DNA of 64,000 nt from the NCBI RefSeq assembly GCF_049739465.1, contig NZ_JBMHHY010000015.1, positions 214,171 to 278,170 on the forward strand. Reading direction: 5' to 3'. Below are positions 33,651 through 42,455 of the stretch, in pieces. The notes under the pieces were generated by a model. That model was not told the DNA's origin and did no database searches. It saw only the letters and a program-made list of their open reading frames with translations. Numbering within the stretch: the first letter of the stretch is position 1; each line of letters starts with the position of its first letter. The stretch comes from Embleya sp049739465. Lineage in GTDB: Bacteria; Actinomycetota; Actinomycetes; Streptomycetales; Streptomycetaceae. A program made the position numbers and the translations under genes.

Positions 33651-34289
33651 CTATTGGCTCAGGTAGTCCAGAAACGCGGCGACGTCGACGCCCGGCTCGG
33701 ACGCGTGCAGGAGCGCGGCCAGCCGGTCGTGATAGGCGGGCGGCCGGATCTCGTCGGCATCCGCATCCGCGCTCGCGCCCGCGTCGTCGTCCGGTCCGTT
33801 GAGGTACTCCACCACGTAGGCCTGGGTGAAGCAGGCGAGGAGCCCGAGGAAGTCGGTGGGCGTCCTGGCCACCCAGTACGGCCGCCAGGAGCCCGACCCG
33901 TGCATCGCGATGCCGACGGGGGTGCCCGGTGTCCCGGTGTCGGCGATGAACGGATCCGCCGAGTGGTCGGCGACGACCACCCATGAGTCCGGCCAACCGG
34001 CTTGCCGGCGCCCGTCGTTGCCGTTCGTCCGGTAGCCGGACTGATAGGCCGCCAGTTCCCGGCCGGGGGTCAGGGTGATCCCGCCGAGCGGGGCGGGGAT
34101 GTGTACGCGGTGCACCGGACCGGCCGTCGCGTAGAGGTCACGCAGTTCGGCAGAGAACGCCAACTCCCGGGCCACATCCCGAAGTTCGGCGACCGGCCCG
34201 GGACCGAACGACGCATCGACACCGGCCCGCCGCAACACCTCGCCCAGCCGCCGACCCGCCGACGCGAGCGTTTCCTCGAAAGCCGCCAT
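33651..34289 (-). CDS. SMI1/KNR4 (SUKH-1-like) protein
   Basis: A 212-residue protein of the SUKH superfamily. FSAELRDLYATAGPV, PLGGITLTPGRELAAYQSGYR and WVVVADHSADPFIADTG are the typical order. The acidic tail contains DDDAGASADADADE. SUKH proteins often act as immunity proteins against contact-dependent toxins. Here no toxin is adjacent, so it may be a solitary immunity gene or have another role. Confidence 0.8.
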   Translation of the reverse strand: MAAFEETLASAGRRLGEVLRRAGVDASFGPGPVAELRDVARELAFSAELRDLYATAGPVHRVHIPAPLGGITLTPGRELAAYQSGYRTNGNDGRRQAGWPDSWVVVADHSADPFIADTGTPGTPVGIAMHGSGSWRPYWVARTPTDFLGLLACFTQAYVVEYLNGPDDDAGASADADADEIRPPAYHDRLAALLHASEPGVDVAAFLDYLSQ

Positions 34290-34331
34290 GGGCGGAGCCT
34301 ACGGACACACCCCGACCCGCCCGCCCCCGCC

Positions 34332-34979
34332 TCACCCCCGGCCCAGGAAGCGCAGTACCGCCAGCACCCTTCGATGTGCCCCCTCGGCCGGTGGTAGGTC
34401 CAGCTTGGCCAGGATGTTGTTGATGTGTTTGGCCACCGCGCTCTCCCCCACCACCAGATGGCTCGCGATCCCGGCGTTGGAGCGGCCCTCGGCCATCAGG
34501 CCGAGGACTTCGAGTTCGCGTGGCGTGAGGCGGTCGAGTGGGTCGGCCGCGCCCCTGCGTACCAGCAGTTGGGCGACCACCTGCGGATCCAACGCCGTGC
34601 CGCCCGCCGCTACTCGGCGCAGTGCCTCGATGAACTCCTCGACGTCGGCGACCCGTTGCTTGAGCAGATAGCCGACCCCGCCGCTGTCCGTGGACAGCAG
34701 GTCGGCCGCGTACCGCTCCTCCACGTACTGCGACAGGAGCAGAATCGCGGTATCCGGCCACTGCCGCCGAATCACCAGCGCCGCCCGCACGCCCTCGTCG
34801 GTGAACCCCGGCGGCATCCGTACGTCCACCACCGCGATGTCCGGTCGATGTTCGTCCACCGCCCGCAACAGGCCCTCGGCGTCCGCCGTTTCGGCCACGA
34901 CCCGGAAGCCGGCCGTCTCCAGCACCTTCGCCACCCCGATCCGCAACAGGACCGAGTCCTCGGCGATCACAGCACGCAC
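34332..34979 (-). CDS. NarL/FixJ-type response regulator
   Basis: A 215-residue two-component regulator. The receiver domain has the phosphoacceptor Asp52 in IAVVDVRMPP and the conserved Lys in GYLLKQRV. The C-terminal LuxR helix-turn-helix has LTPRELEVLGLMAEGRSN and VGESAVAKHINNILAKL. Its GTG start overlaps the sensor kinase stop by 13 bp, so it is the kinase's partner. Target genes are not indicated by the context. Confidence 0.93.
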   Translation of the reverse strand: MRAVIAEDSVLLRIGVAKVLETAGFRVVAETADAEGLLRAVDEHRPDIAVVDVRMPPGFTDEGVRAALVIRRQWPDTAILLLSQYVEERYAADLLSTDSGGVGYLLKQRVADVEEFIEALRRVAAGGTALDPQVVAQLLVRRGAADPLDRLTPRELEVLGLMAEGRSNAGIASHLVVGESAVAKHINNILAKLDLPPAEGAHRRVLAVLRFLGRG

Positions 34980-36175
34980 GGCAACTCCACGGTGATGACG
35001 GTCGGGCCGCCGCGCGGGCTGCTCAGCCGGAAGGTCCCGTCGACCGAGGCGACCCGTCGACGCAGCCCGGCCAGGCCGCTGCCCGCCGCGGGGTCGGCGC
35101 CGCCCGTACCGTCGTCGGTCACGGACACCCGCAGTATGTCCCGCTCGCGGACCACGCTCACCTCGGCCTGCTCGGCCCGGGCGTGCTTGGTGATGTTGGT
35201 CAGCGCCTCGGTGACCACGAAGTAGGCCACCGCCTCGACCGCCGGGGCCGGCCGCGACGCCAGGTCGACGCGCAGTCGTACCGGCACCGTGGACCCGGCC
35301 GCGACCCCGAACAACGCGGCGTCCAGGCCCCGGTCTTCGAGTACGACCGGATGCAACCCGCGGACCAGCCGGCCCAGCTCCTCGATCGCCGCCTTGGCCT
35401 CACGATGCGCGTCGTCGATGACCCGGCGGGCCTCCGGGGGCAGGTCGGTCAGGGTGACCCGGGCCAGTCCCAGGTTGACCGCGAGCGAGACCAGGCGCTG
35501 TTGGGCGCCGTCGTGCAGGTCCCGCTCGATCCGGCGCCGCTCGGCGTCGGCGGCGGCCACGGTGTCGGCGCGGCGCTCGGTCAGATCCTCGACGCGCTGC
35601 GCCAAGTCCTCGGCCAGGCTGGGCCCGAGCAGGCGCAGAGCAATCGGCTGTTCGAACCGGATCAGCGCGTCCACGAGCCTGGGCACCAGGCCGAGGATGA
35701 CCACGCCGGCCGCGACCACCAACACCTGCTCCGGCGAGTCCTCGGCGGGTCTGGCCCAGACGAAGACGAACACCGCCGCGAGACCGGCCGCCCACAACGC
35801 CAGCACGACCGCCTCGGCGACCCCGAGCAGCAGCCCGACGGCCTGGTGGAAGACCAACTGCCGCCAGTACGTCCGCGATCCGAGCCGCCGATGGACCCGA
35901 GTCGGCCCGTAGCGCCCGGGGATGGCCGGCGTGGCCGGGATCTCGACCCCGACGATCCACGCGAACCTACCCCGCTGCAACCGGGTCCTCGGCACCACCG
36001 AAGCCGCGGCGAGCAGGACCGGCACCAGGGCGGCCGCCGACACCACGAACAACGGCAGCAGGAACCAGATCCACAACCACAACGCGACGCCGTGCAGCAG
36101 CACTCCGGTGACCAGGAAGGTCACCCGCCGGCGAAATCGCTCGATCCCAGCCGGCACCGCGGACGGAAGGTTCAT
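34967..36175 (-). CDS. Sensor histidine kinase, HisKA_3 type
   Basis: A 402-residue membrane kinase. N-terminal helices (about 19-62 and 111-167) form a four-helix sensor region. The phosphoacceptor is His221 in IERDLHDGAQQRLVSLAVNLG, read as ERDLHDGAQQRLVSLA. The ATPase domain has EALTNITKHARA (N box), VTDDGTGG (G1) and SGLAGLRRRV (G2). The ATG at 36175 was chosen because upstream codons show no family sequence. It is the first gene of the kinase-regulator pair. Confidence 0.92.
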   Translation of the reverse strand: MNLPSAVPAGIERFRRRVTFLVTGVLLHGVALWLWIWFLLPLFVVSAAALVPVLLAAASVVPRTRLQRGRFAWIVGVEIPATPAIPGRYGPTRVHRRLGSRTYWRQLVFHQAVGLLLGVAEAVVLALWAAGLAAVFVFVWARPAEDSPEQVLVVAAGVVILGLVPRLVDALIRFEQPIALRLLGPSLAEDLAQRVEDLTERRADTVAAADAERRRIERDLHDGAQQRLVSLAVNLGLARVTLTDLPPEARRVIDDAHREAKAAIEELGRLVRGLHPVVLEDRGLDAALFGVAAGSTVPVRLRVDLASRPAPAVEAVAYFVVTEALTNITKHARAEQAEVSVVRERDILRVSVTDDGTGGADPAAGSGLAGLRRRVASVDGTFRLSSPRGGPTVITVELPCVL

Positions 36176-36356
36176 GCGCAAAACGGTAGGGACCGAACCC
36201 GAGCCGATCCAGGTCCCCCGCATCCCGAGGAGAGGTGAACCCAGTACCACCACGAACTCGGCATCCGCCACCACCGACATCCCGCCGCGCACCCGGGAGG
36301 CTGGCGGGGCGAGGCCGCAAGTCCCGACCCACGAACAGGATTAGGAGCACACGGCG

Positions 36357-36827
36357 ATGCCCACCCTGCTGCGCACCCTCCTCCCGGAGTCCCGCCTGGC
36401 CACCATCGCCACCCTCTCCGGGGCGGCCCTGCTCCCGTGGATCTGCGTGCTCGCCGAAGCCCTCCCCGCCACCACCGAGGCGCACAACTGGTCCACCGCC
36501 TGGATCGGCCTCGACGCGCTGATCGCCGCCGGCCTGCTCGGCACCGGCGCCCTGCTCCGCCGCGCCGACCCCCGCGCCGCGCCGGTGGCCGCCGCCACCG
36601 CAGCCCTCCTGCTGGCCGACGCCTGGTTCGACATCCTCACCGCCGCCCCGGGCCTCGACCGAACCATCGCCCTCACCATGGCCGGCTGCGCCGAACTCCC
36701 CTTGGCGACGTTGTGCGCCCTACCGGCGCTCCGCGCAACTGCGCCCCCGACCCACCCCGAAGCTCCACCGGAAACCCATCTCGCACCCCACCAACCAGCG
36801 CAACTGAGCGCACCGGCACGGCGATAA
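36357..36827 (+). CDS. Four-helix membrane protein
   Basis: A 156-residue integral membrane protein with four predicted helices (LSGAALLPWICVLAEAL, WIGLDALIAAGLLGTGALL, AAATAALLLADAWFDILTA, LTMAGCAELPLATLCALPAL) and a Pro-rich cytoplasmic tail. Such proteins are usually annotated hypothetical and lie beside HisKA_3 kinases. It is divergent from the kinase across a 181-bp region and may be its target. The function is unknown. Confidence 0.8.
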   Translation: MPTLLRTLLPESRLATIATLSGAALLPWICVLAEALPATTEAHNWSTAWIGLDALIAAGLLGTGALLRRADPRAAPVAAATAALLLADAWFDILTAAPGLDRTIALTMAGCAELPLATLCALPALRATAPPTHPEAPPETHLAPHQPAQLSAPARR

Positions 36828-36853
36828 GCAGATTTCTCTACAGTCCAACCATC

Positions 36854-37171
36854 ATGCCCCCATCCCACCAAATCTCGGTCACCGATGCGGCTCGCCAGGG
36901 CGTGTCCGGCCTGGTGGCCGACGTGGAGCAGGGCGCCGAGTTCCTCGTGACCCGGCGTCGGCGTCCCGTGGCGGCGATCGTGGGCATCGACCGTCTCACG
37001 GAGTTGGCAGCGGCCGAAGCGGACCTCCGTGATCTCGCACTCGTGCTCGCGCGCGCCGCAACCGACAGCGGCGGCAGCGGCAGGCGCACGCCGCTCGACG
37101 ACGTCCTCGCCGCATATGGGCACACGCGCGAATCGCTCGCCGCCCTCCCCGAAGTCGAAGCAGACGAGTGA
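36854..37171 (+). CDS. Phd/YefM-type antitoxin, apparently without toxin
   Basis: A 105-residue Phd-family protein. HQISVTDAARQGVSGLVADVEQG, LVTRRRRPVAAIVGIDRLTE, each shown in part as ISVTDAARQGVSGLVADV and RRRRPVAAIVGIDRL, form the conserved DNA-binding region. The C-terminal toxin-binding part is helical. A downstream frame starting GTG at 37168 overlaps the stop but lasts few credible codons before a long terminator hairpin. The toxin seems to be missing. Confidence 0.8.
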   Translation: MPPSHQISVTDAARQGVSGLVADVEQGAEFLVTRRRRPVAAIVGIDRLTELAAAEADLRDLALVLARAATDSGGSGRRTPLDDVLAAYGHTRESLAALPEVEADE

Positions 37172-37210
37172 TCGATGTCCGGCATCGTCTCCACCGACGC
37201 GACGCCCGAA

Positions 37211-37255
37211 CGCCGCCCGGCGCGAGACCCACCATGGGTCTCGCGCCGGGCGGCG
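37211..37255. terminator. 21-bp perfect-stem terminator
   Basis: A perfect 21-bp stem (37211-37231 with 37235-37255) with a 3-nt loop. It lies between the convergent antitoxin and exporter genes and is the longest perfect hairpin seen in the window. Confidence 0.85.
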
Positions 37256-37273
37256 TCGCAATCGAATCCGAGG

Positions 37274-39049
37274 TCAGGTCAGTGCCGGCTCGCGCTCGTC
37301 CGTCGACGGCGACGCGGACTCGAACCGCGTCGAACTCGCCGCCTCCCCCGCCACAACCTGGTTCTCCCGGGCCCGCCTCGGCAGCAGGAAGCCCAGCGCG
37401 AACGCCACCACCGTCAGGCCCAGGGCCAGCAGCGACGTGCGCTTGACCGCGTCGATCGAGGAGCGGGTGTGGGTCTCGGCGCCCGCCGCGGCGACCGCGC
37501 CCGCGGCCGAAGGAGTCGCGGGGACCGGGATCGTCCCGCAAACGGCCGGCACCCGGTCCGGGTCCGTCGCGTTCTCCCGGGCGTCCACGCACGCCCGCAG
37601 GCCGGCCACGATCGTGTCCTGCGTGGCTGCCGGGACTCCCGCCGCCGACAGTTGCGTGCGCAGCCTCGGCGCCGCCGACGTGTCGAAGTTGTGCGTGGCC
37701 TGGGCACCGATCACGCCGAAGAACACCGTGCCGAGCACCGCGATCCCGAGCGATGCGCCGAGCTGTTGCAGGGACTCCAGCGCGCCGGACGCCGAGCCGA
37801 CCTCGTGGTCCTCGACCTCGCCCATGATGATGTCGAAGACCGGTACGAAGATCATCCCCATGCCGAGCCCGAACACCGCGAGCGGGCCGAGCAGATCGCC
37901 GCTGCCGATGCCCGTCCCCGTCCGGTCGAAGACCAGGTAGAGCCACCCGATACCGACCGCCATCACACTCAACCCGATGTGCAGGATGCGCCGCCCCAGC
38001 TTGCCCATCACCACACCGCTGACCCCGGACCCGACGAACGCGCCCAGCGCCCACGCGCCCATGGTCAGGCTCGCCCGGGTCGGGCTGTAACCGAGGCCCA
38101 TCTGCAGGAACAGCCCGATCGCCATCGACATCCCGACGATCGCGCCGAAGAAGACCATCACGAACCCGACCCCCGAGGCGTACGACCGCCGCCGGAACAC
38201 ACCCAGCCGAATCAGCGGCACCCGTCCCGCCGCCTGCCGCCGCAACTGGTGGACCGCAAACGCGCCGAGCACCGGCAGCGAGGCCGCGCACTCCACCAAC
38301 GACCAGACCGGCCAGCCCAGTTCGCGGCCCTGGACGAGCGGGTGGACGAGCATGAAGGTGCCCACCCCGGCCAGCGCCATGCCGACCACGTCGAGCCGAC
38401 CACCACGCTCGCTCGGGGCCACCCTCGGCAACGCCCGGGCGCCGACGAACAGCGCGAACGCGCCCAGCGGCAGGTTGATCAGGAAGATCATCCGCCACCC
38501 GGTGCCGAACACGTCGCCGTCGACCAGGACACCCGCGACGATCGGCCCGAGCACCGTGGACAGCCCGATCGCCGGGCCGAACACCGCGAACGCCTTGCCG
38601 ATCTCGGCCGGCGGGAACAGATCCCGGATCAGCCCGAACGTCTGCGGGATCATCAACGCGCCGCACAACCCCTGCAGCACCCGCGCCACGATCAGCGTCT
38701 CCGGCGACCAGGCGACCGCGCATGCCACCGAGAGCGCCACGAAGCCGACCACGCCGACCATCAGCATGAACCGGCGGCCGTACATGTCGCCGAGCCGAGC
38801 GCCGGTGAGCAGGCCCACCGCGAGCGCCAGCGTGTATCCGGCCGCGATCCACTGCAGGCTCGCGTAACTCCCGCCCAGATCCCGGCGGATCGCGGGCGCC
38901 GCGACGCCCACCACGCTGGAGTCGAGCAGGTTCATCAACGTGGCGGCCAGCACCGCCAGCAGCCCGAGCCAGCGCTGCCTGGTACCCACCGAGGGCCGGG
39001 AGGACTTGGAGGACGGGGTTGCGAGGATCGTCTCGCCGCTGTTTTCCAC
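37274..39049 (-). CDS. MFS drug exporter, DHA2 family
   Basis: A 591-residue 14-helix exporter. LMNLLDSSVVGVAAPAI in helix 1, GARLGDMYGRR in loop 2-3, and GLCGALMIPQTFGLIRDLFP in helix 4 place it in the EmrB/QacA group. A large loop with the two cysteines (ACVDAREN, VPAVCGT) lies between helices 13 and 14. The GTG start follows TTTGGAGAC. It is divergent from a WYL regulator with a 73-bp shared promoter region, the usual regulator-target arrangement. Confidence 0.92.
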   Translation of the reverse strand: MENSGETILATPSSKSSRPSVGTRQRWLGLLAVLAATLMNLLDSSVVGVAAPAIRRDLGGSYASLQWIAAGYTLALAVGLLTGARLGDMYGRRFMLMVGVVGFVALSVACAVAWSPETLIVARVLQGLCGALMIPQTFGLIRDLFPPAEIGKAFAVFGPAIGLSTVLGPIVAGVLVDGDVFGTGWRMIFLINLPLGAFALFVGARALPRVAPSERGGRLDVVGMALAGVGTFMLVHPLVQGRELGWPVWSLVECAASLPVLGAFAVHQLRRQAAGRVPLIRLGVFRRRSYASGVGFVMVFFGAIVGMSMAIGLFLQMGLGYSPTRASLTMGAWALGAFVGSGVSGVVMGKLGRRILHIGLSVMAVGIGWLYLVFDRTGTGIGSGDLLGPLAVFGLGMGMIFVPVFDIIMGEVEDHEVGSASGALESLQQLGASLGIAVLGTVFFGVIGAQATHNFDTSAAPRLRTQLSAAGVPAATQDTIVAGLRACVDARENATDPDRVPAVCGTIPVPATPSAAGAVAAAGAETHTRSSIDAVKRTSLLALGLTVVAFALGFLLPRRARENQVVAGEAASSTRFESASPSTDEREPALT

Positions 39050-39122
39050 GTCTCCAAACCTAAAGATAAATCAGGCAAGCTCCGTTCCTGTTTTGCTCTC
39101 CCCGGCCGGCAGACTTCGGGGC

Positions 39123-40097
39123 ATGTTGGAAACCTCCGCGCGACTCCTGCGCATGCTCTCGCTCATGCAGACGCGGCCCGACTGGACCGGTCCCGAACTC
39201 GCCGAACGACTCGGGGTGAGCGGGCGCACCGTCCGCTACGACATCGAACGGCTGCGCGGCCTGGGCTATCCGGTACACGCGCGCCGCGGCGTGGTCGGCG
39301 GCTACCGGCTCGGCGCGGGCAAGGCACTGCCGCCGCTGCTGCTCGACGACGAGGAGGCGGTCAGCGTCGTGGTCGGCCTGCGGATCGCCGCCGGCAGTGT
39401 CGTGGACGGCATGGACGAGGCGATGTTGCGCGCGCTCACCAAGCTCGACCAGGTGTTGCCCTCCCGACTGCACCGCCGGGTCAAGGCGCTGCAGAAGTAC
39501 ACCGTCCCGGTCCGCCAGACCGGCCCGGCCGTGGACATGGACGTGATGACCGTACTGGCCGGCGCGTGTCGCGACCACGAGCAACTGCGCTTCGGCTACA
39601 GCTCGCACGCGGGCAAGGAGTCCTCACGCCGGGTCGAGCCCTATCGGCTCGTGCACCGGATGGGCCGCTGGTATCTGGTCGCCTGGGACCTCGAACGCCA
39701 GGACTGGCGCACCTTCCGAATGGACCGGATCACCCCGCGTCCCCCACACGGACCGCGCTTCACCCCGCGCGAACTGCCCGCCGACGGCGACGTGGCGGCG
39801 TTCGTGAGCCAGGGCGTGGAAAGCGCCCGCGGCCAGTACCGGGCCCGAGTGGTGGTCCGCGCCCCGATCGGCACGGTGGCCGAACGGGTACCGCCGGGGT
39901 TCGGCTCGTTCGCCGTGGTCGACGAGGAGACCTGCGTATTCGAGACGGTCGCGTCCAGCATGGAGAACCTGGCCGTCTACATCAGCCTGCTCGACGCCGA
40001 CTTCGAGGTGCAGGAGCCGCCCGAACTGGTCGCCTACATCAGGCGCTTGGCCGAGCGCTACACGAACGCCACCGCGCGGATCCCGGACACCCCATGA
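39123..40097 (+). CDS. WYL domain helix-turn-helix regulator
   Basis: A 324-residue regulator. N-terminal DeoR/HTH_11 helix-turn-helix (about 4-58) with WTGPELAERLGVSGRTVRYD and IERLRGLGYPV; WYL domain at about 135-225 with QLRFGYSSHAGKESSRRVEP and RWYLVAWDLERQDWRTFR, quoted here in parts: RRVEPYRLVHRMGRWYLVAW. A C-terminal WCX-like extension follows. WYL proteins bind ligands or nucleic acid and usually control adjacent genes, here the divergent exporter. Confidence 0.92.
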   Translation: MLETSARLLRMLSLMQTRPDWTGPELAERLGVSGRTVRYDIERLRGLGYPVHARRGVVGGYRLGAGKALPPLLLDDEEAVSVVVGLRIAAGSVVDGMDEAMLRALTKLDQVLPSRLHRRVKALQKYTVPVRQTGPAVDMDVMTVLAGACRDHEQLRFGYSSHAGKESSRRVEPYRLVHRMGRWYLVAWDLERQDWRTFRMDRITPRPPHGPRFTPRELPADGDVAAFVSQGVESARGQYRARVVVRAPIGTVAERVPPGFGSFAVVDEETCVFETVASSMENLAVYISLLDADFEVQEPPELVAYIRRLAERYTNATARIPDTP

Positions 40098-40105
40098 ACA
40101 CCGAA

Positions 40106-40144
40106 GCGCCCCCGACCCCTTCGGCACGAGGGGATCGGGGGCGC
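40106..40144. terminator. Bidirectional terminator
   Basis: Arms GCGCCCCCGA and TCGGGGGCGC with inner CCCC/GGGG, one bulge, then CGTTT on the plus strand. It separates the convergent WYL and symporter genes. Confidence 0.85.
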
Positions 40145-40164
40145 CGTTTCGGCGGGAGCGCGGG

Positions 40165-41496
40165 TCAGACCGCGACCGGCTCACGCTCCGGCGTCTTCTG
40201 GAGCGGGACGTGCGCCGTGACCGGCTCGTCGGGCGCGTCCAGATCACGCGGGTTGTTGTACATCTCCAGATCCAACGTCTTCTCCCGAGACGAGACCAGG
40301 ATCGGTACCACGACCTGCCCGGCCACGTTCGTCGCGGTCCGCATCATGTCCAGGATCGGGTCGATGGCGAGCAGCAGGGCGACGCCCTCCAGCGGGAGGC
40401 CGACCGTGCTGAGGGTGAGGGTGAGCATCACGATCGCGCCGGTGAGGCCGGCGGTGGCGGCCGAACCGATCACCGAGACGAACGCGATCAGCAGGTAGTC
40501 CTTGATGCCCAGGTTCACCCCGTAGACCTCGGCCACGAAGATCGCGGCGACGGCCGGGTAGATCGCGGCGCAACCGTCCATCTTGGTGGTGGCGCCGAAC
40601 GGCACCGCGAACGAGGCGTAGTCCTTGGGGACGCCGAGGCGCTCGGTGACCTTCTGGGTGACCGGCATGGTGCCGACCGAGGAGCGCGAGACGAACGCGA
40701 GCTGGATGGCCGGCCACGCGCCCTTGAAGTAGTGCAGCGGGTTGACCTTGCCGACCAGCGCGAGCAGCAGCGGGTAGACCACGAACAGCACCAGCGCGCA
40801 ACCGACATAGATGTCCGCGGTGAACGTGCCCAGCGGCTTGACCAGGTCCCAGCCGTAGACGGCGACCGACTTGCCGATCAGGCCCAGGGTGCCCAGCGGG
40901 GACAGCTTGATGACCCACCACAGGGCCTTCTGCACGATCTCCAGGACGATCTCGGCGGCCTTGATGGCCGGTTCGGCCTTGGCTCCCACCGACAGGATCG
41001 CGGCGCCGACCACCACCGCCAGGAAGACGATCTGCAGGACGTTGACCTCGGAGAAGGACTTCACGATGTTGGTCGGGATGATGCCGGTCAGGAAGTCCAG
41101 CCAGCCACCGTTGTGCAGCTTGGACACATCGGCCTTGGCCGGTGCCTTGAAGCCGTCGCCCGGGTTGGTGACCAAGCCGATGGTGATGCCGATCCCGACC
41201 GCGATCAGCGAGGTGATCAGGAACCACTGCAGGGTGCGGGCGGCGAGCCGGGCGGCGTTGTTGACGTTGCGCAGGTTGACGACGCTGACCAGGATCGCGG
41301 TGAACACCAGCGGCGGCACGGCCAGCTTGAGCAGCTGGACGAAGATCGTGCCGATCTGGGTGAGCGTCTCGGTCAGCCAATCGACGCTGTACTCCTTGGC
41401 GATGAAGCCGAGGACCACGCCGAGCACGAGGCCGGTGACTATCTGGACCCAGAAGGGCGTTCTCTTCAGGGACTTGAGCGAATCGACTGCAGACAA
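40165..41496 (-). CDS. Dicarboxylate/amino acid:cation symporter (DAACS)
   Basis: A 443-residue membrane symporter of the GltP/DctA family. SRSSVGTMPVTQKV is the HP1 serine motif, FAVPFGATTKMDGCA is the TM7 region (NMDGT variant KMDGC), and AAIYPAVAAIFVAEVYG and PILDMMRTATNVAG complete the substrate site. The likely start is TTG at 41494-41496, seven bases after AGGAG, because no ATG or GTG is placed as well and family sequence begins just after. The transported substrate is an acidic amino acid or C4 acid. Confidence 0.9.
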   Translation of the reverse strand: MSAVDSLKSLKRTPFWVQIVTGLVLGVVLGFIAKEYSVDWLTETLTQIGTIFVQLLKLAVPPLVFTAILVSVVNLRNVNNAARLAARTLQWFLITSLIAVGIGITIGLVTNPGDGFKAPAKADVSKLHNGGWLDFLTGIIPTNIVKSFSEVNVLQIVFLAVVVGAAILSVGAKAEPAIKAAEIVLEIVQKALWWVIKLSPLGTLGLIGKSVAVYGWDLVKPLGTFTADIYVGCALVLFVVYPLLLALVGKVNPLHYFKGAWPAIQLAFVSRSSVGTMPVTQKVTERLGVPKDYASFAVPFGATTKMDGCAAIYPAVAAIFVAEVYGVNLGIKDYLLIAFVSVIGSAATAGLTGAIVMLTLTLSTVGLPLEGVALLLAIDPILDMMRTATNVAGQVVVPILVSSREKTLDLEMYNNPRDLDAPDEPVTAHVPLQKTPEREPVAV

Positions 41497-41880
41497 GGCA
41501 GGGCTCCTGAACGGGCACCGTGGGGACGGAGGGTGGCGGTACGGAGCGGCCGTGGACCTGCGCTTCAACACCTGCGCATCACATGGGCACGCGAATGCCC
41601 GCAGGAACAACTACGAAGAAGAAGCGATACTTCGCGCAGAACGGCCGCCTGGGGCCGGCGTGCGGGCGGCCGGGGCGACGAGCGTCAAGCGGGTCGGCCC
41701 GGCAGGGGCACGGCGGCGGTCAGCCGCGACACAGCGCGGTGGAGCAACGGCCCAGGTCGACATGACGACGGGACACGAGCGGGAAACCCACCGCCGTGTG
41801 CGTCATCTGCGTGTCGCCTGCACCGATCATGGGAGTGAGGATAGCGACACTAAACCGATAAACGCAAAGAATTACGGACC

Positions 41881-41920
41881 GGACACCGGCGGACACCGAT
41901 GGACACCGGCGGACACGGCC
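41881..41920. repeat. Four tandem 10-bp units in a gene-free gap
   Basis: The 539-bp gap 41497-42035 has no gene I can support. GGACACCGGC, GGACACCGAT, GGACACCGGC and GGACACGGCC lie head to tail. Just upstream is a relatively AT-rich patch (about 41840-41878) that could hold a promoter. Confidence 0.7.
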
Positions 41921-42035
41921 GGCCACACCTCGCTTACGCGGCTAACGCGGCAGGCCGACACGGGCGGTCACAACCGGGCAGGCCTGGCGAAGGGGCCCGG
42001 CGAGGCGGGCCCGGCAAGGCGGGCCGGACACGGCC

Positions 42036-42347
42036 TCAGGCCTTGGACGTCTCCCCCGCGACCCGGGTGATCGACGCCACCGACTCGTCCTCGGCGCGGT
42101 TGTCCTCGGCGATCCGCTCCTTGGCCGCCTGGACCCGGTTGTACAGCGCTTCGGACATCGCGTCCCGCTGCGCGTTCAGGAACTTGTAGCTGATCAGCGC
42201 CGACACCGACGCCGCGATGGCGATCGCGATGAACACGTTGCCCCGACCGTCCAGGTCGAAGAGCCCGAACACGACCATGACCGCGGCGAACGCCGCGGCG
42301 AAGATGCCGAGCCGGTAGAGCGAGTAACGCAGCGCGGGATTCGACAT
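42036..42347 (-). CDS. DUF4229 domain-containing membrane protein
   Basis: A 103-residue protein with two helices (about 8-26, LYRLGIFAAAFAAVMVVFG and 37-56, NVFIAIAIAASVSALISY) followed by a charged cytoplasmic helix (LNAQRDAMSEALYNRVQAAKERI). The domain matches DUF4229, which in streptomycetes sits near menaquinone genes, as I recall. Function is unknown. The ATG at 42347 precedes NPALRYSLYR. Confidence 0.85.
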   Translation of the reverse strand: MSNPALRYSLYRLGIFAAAFAAVMVVFGLFDLDGRGNVFIAIAIAASVSALISYKFLNAQRDAMSEALYNRVQAAKERIAEDNRAEDESVASITRVAGETSKA

Positions 42348-42455
42348 GGTCACCTTCGGTTCCCCTAGCGGTCGCGGTACGAGTGACGGCGGGCCGGGCC
42401 GGCCGTCCCCTCCAGTCAAGCATCCCGCATCCGGGACGCGGATCCGGGCCCCGAC

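Noticed and set aside
37168..37446. A frame starting GTG at the antitoxin stop as the missing toxin.
   Set aside because: After about 12 codons it runs through the perfect terminator hairpin and then antisense to the exporter; it has no toxin motif.
37175..40498. A plus-strand frame of over 1,100 codons across the second exporter.
   Set aside because: It is antisense to a clear 14-helix MFS protein and then overlaps the WYL gene in another frame. The composition is Arg/His/Asp-rich, typical of shadows.
41520..41765. An 81-codon plus-strand frame upstream of the symporter.
   Set aside because: Composition and lack of a ribosome site indicate chance; it overlaps the region where the symporter promoter must lie.
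40210..41838. A 542-codon plus-strand frame opposite the DAACS symporter.
   Set aside because: Antisense shadow with no recognisable motif; the symporter on the other strand has all family signatures.
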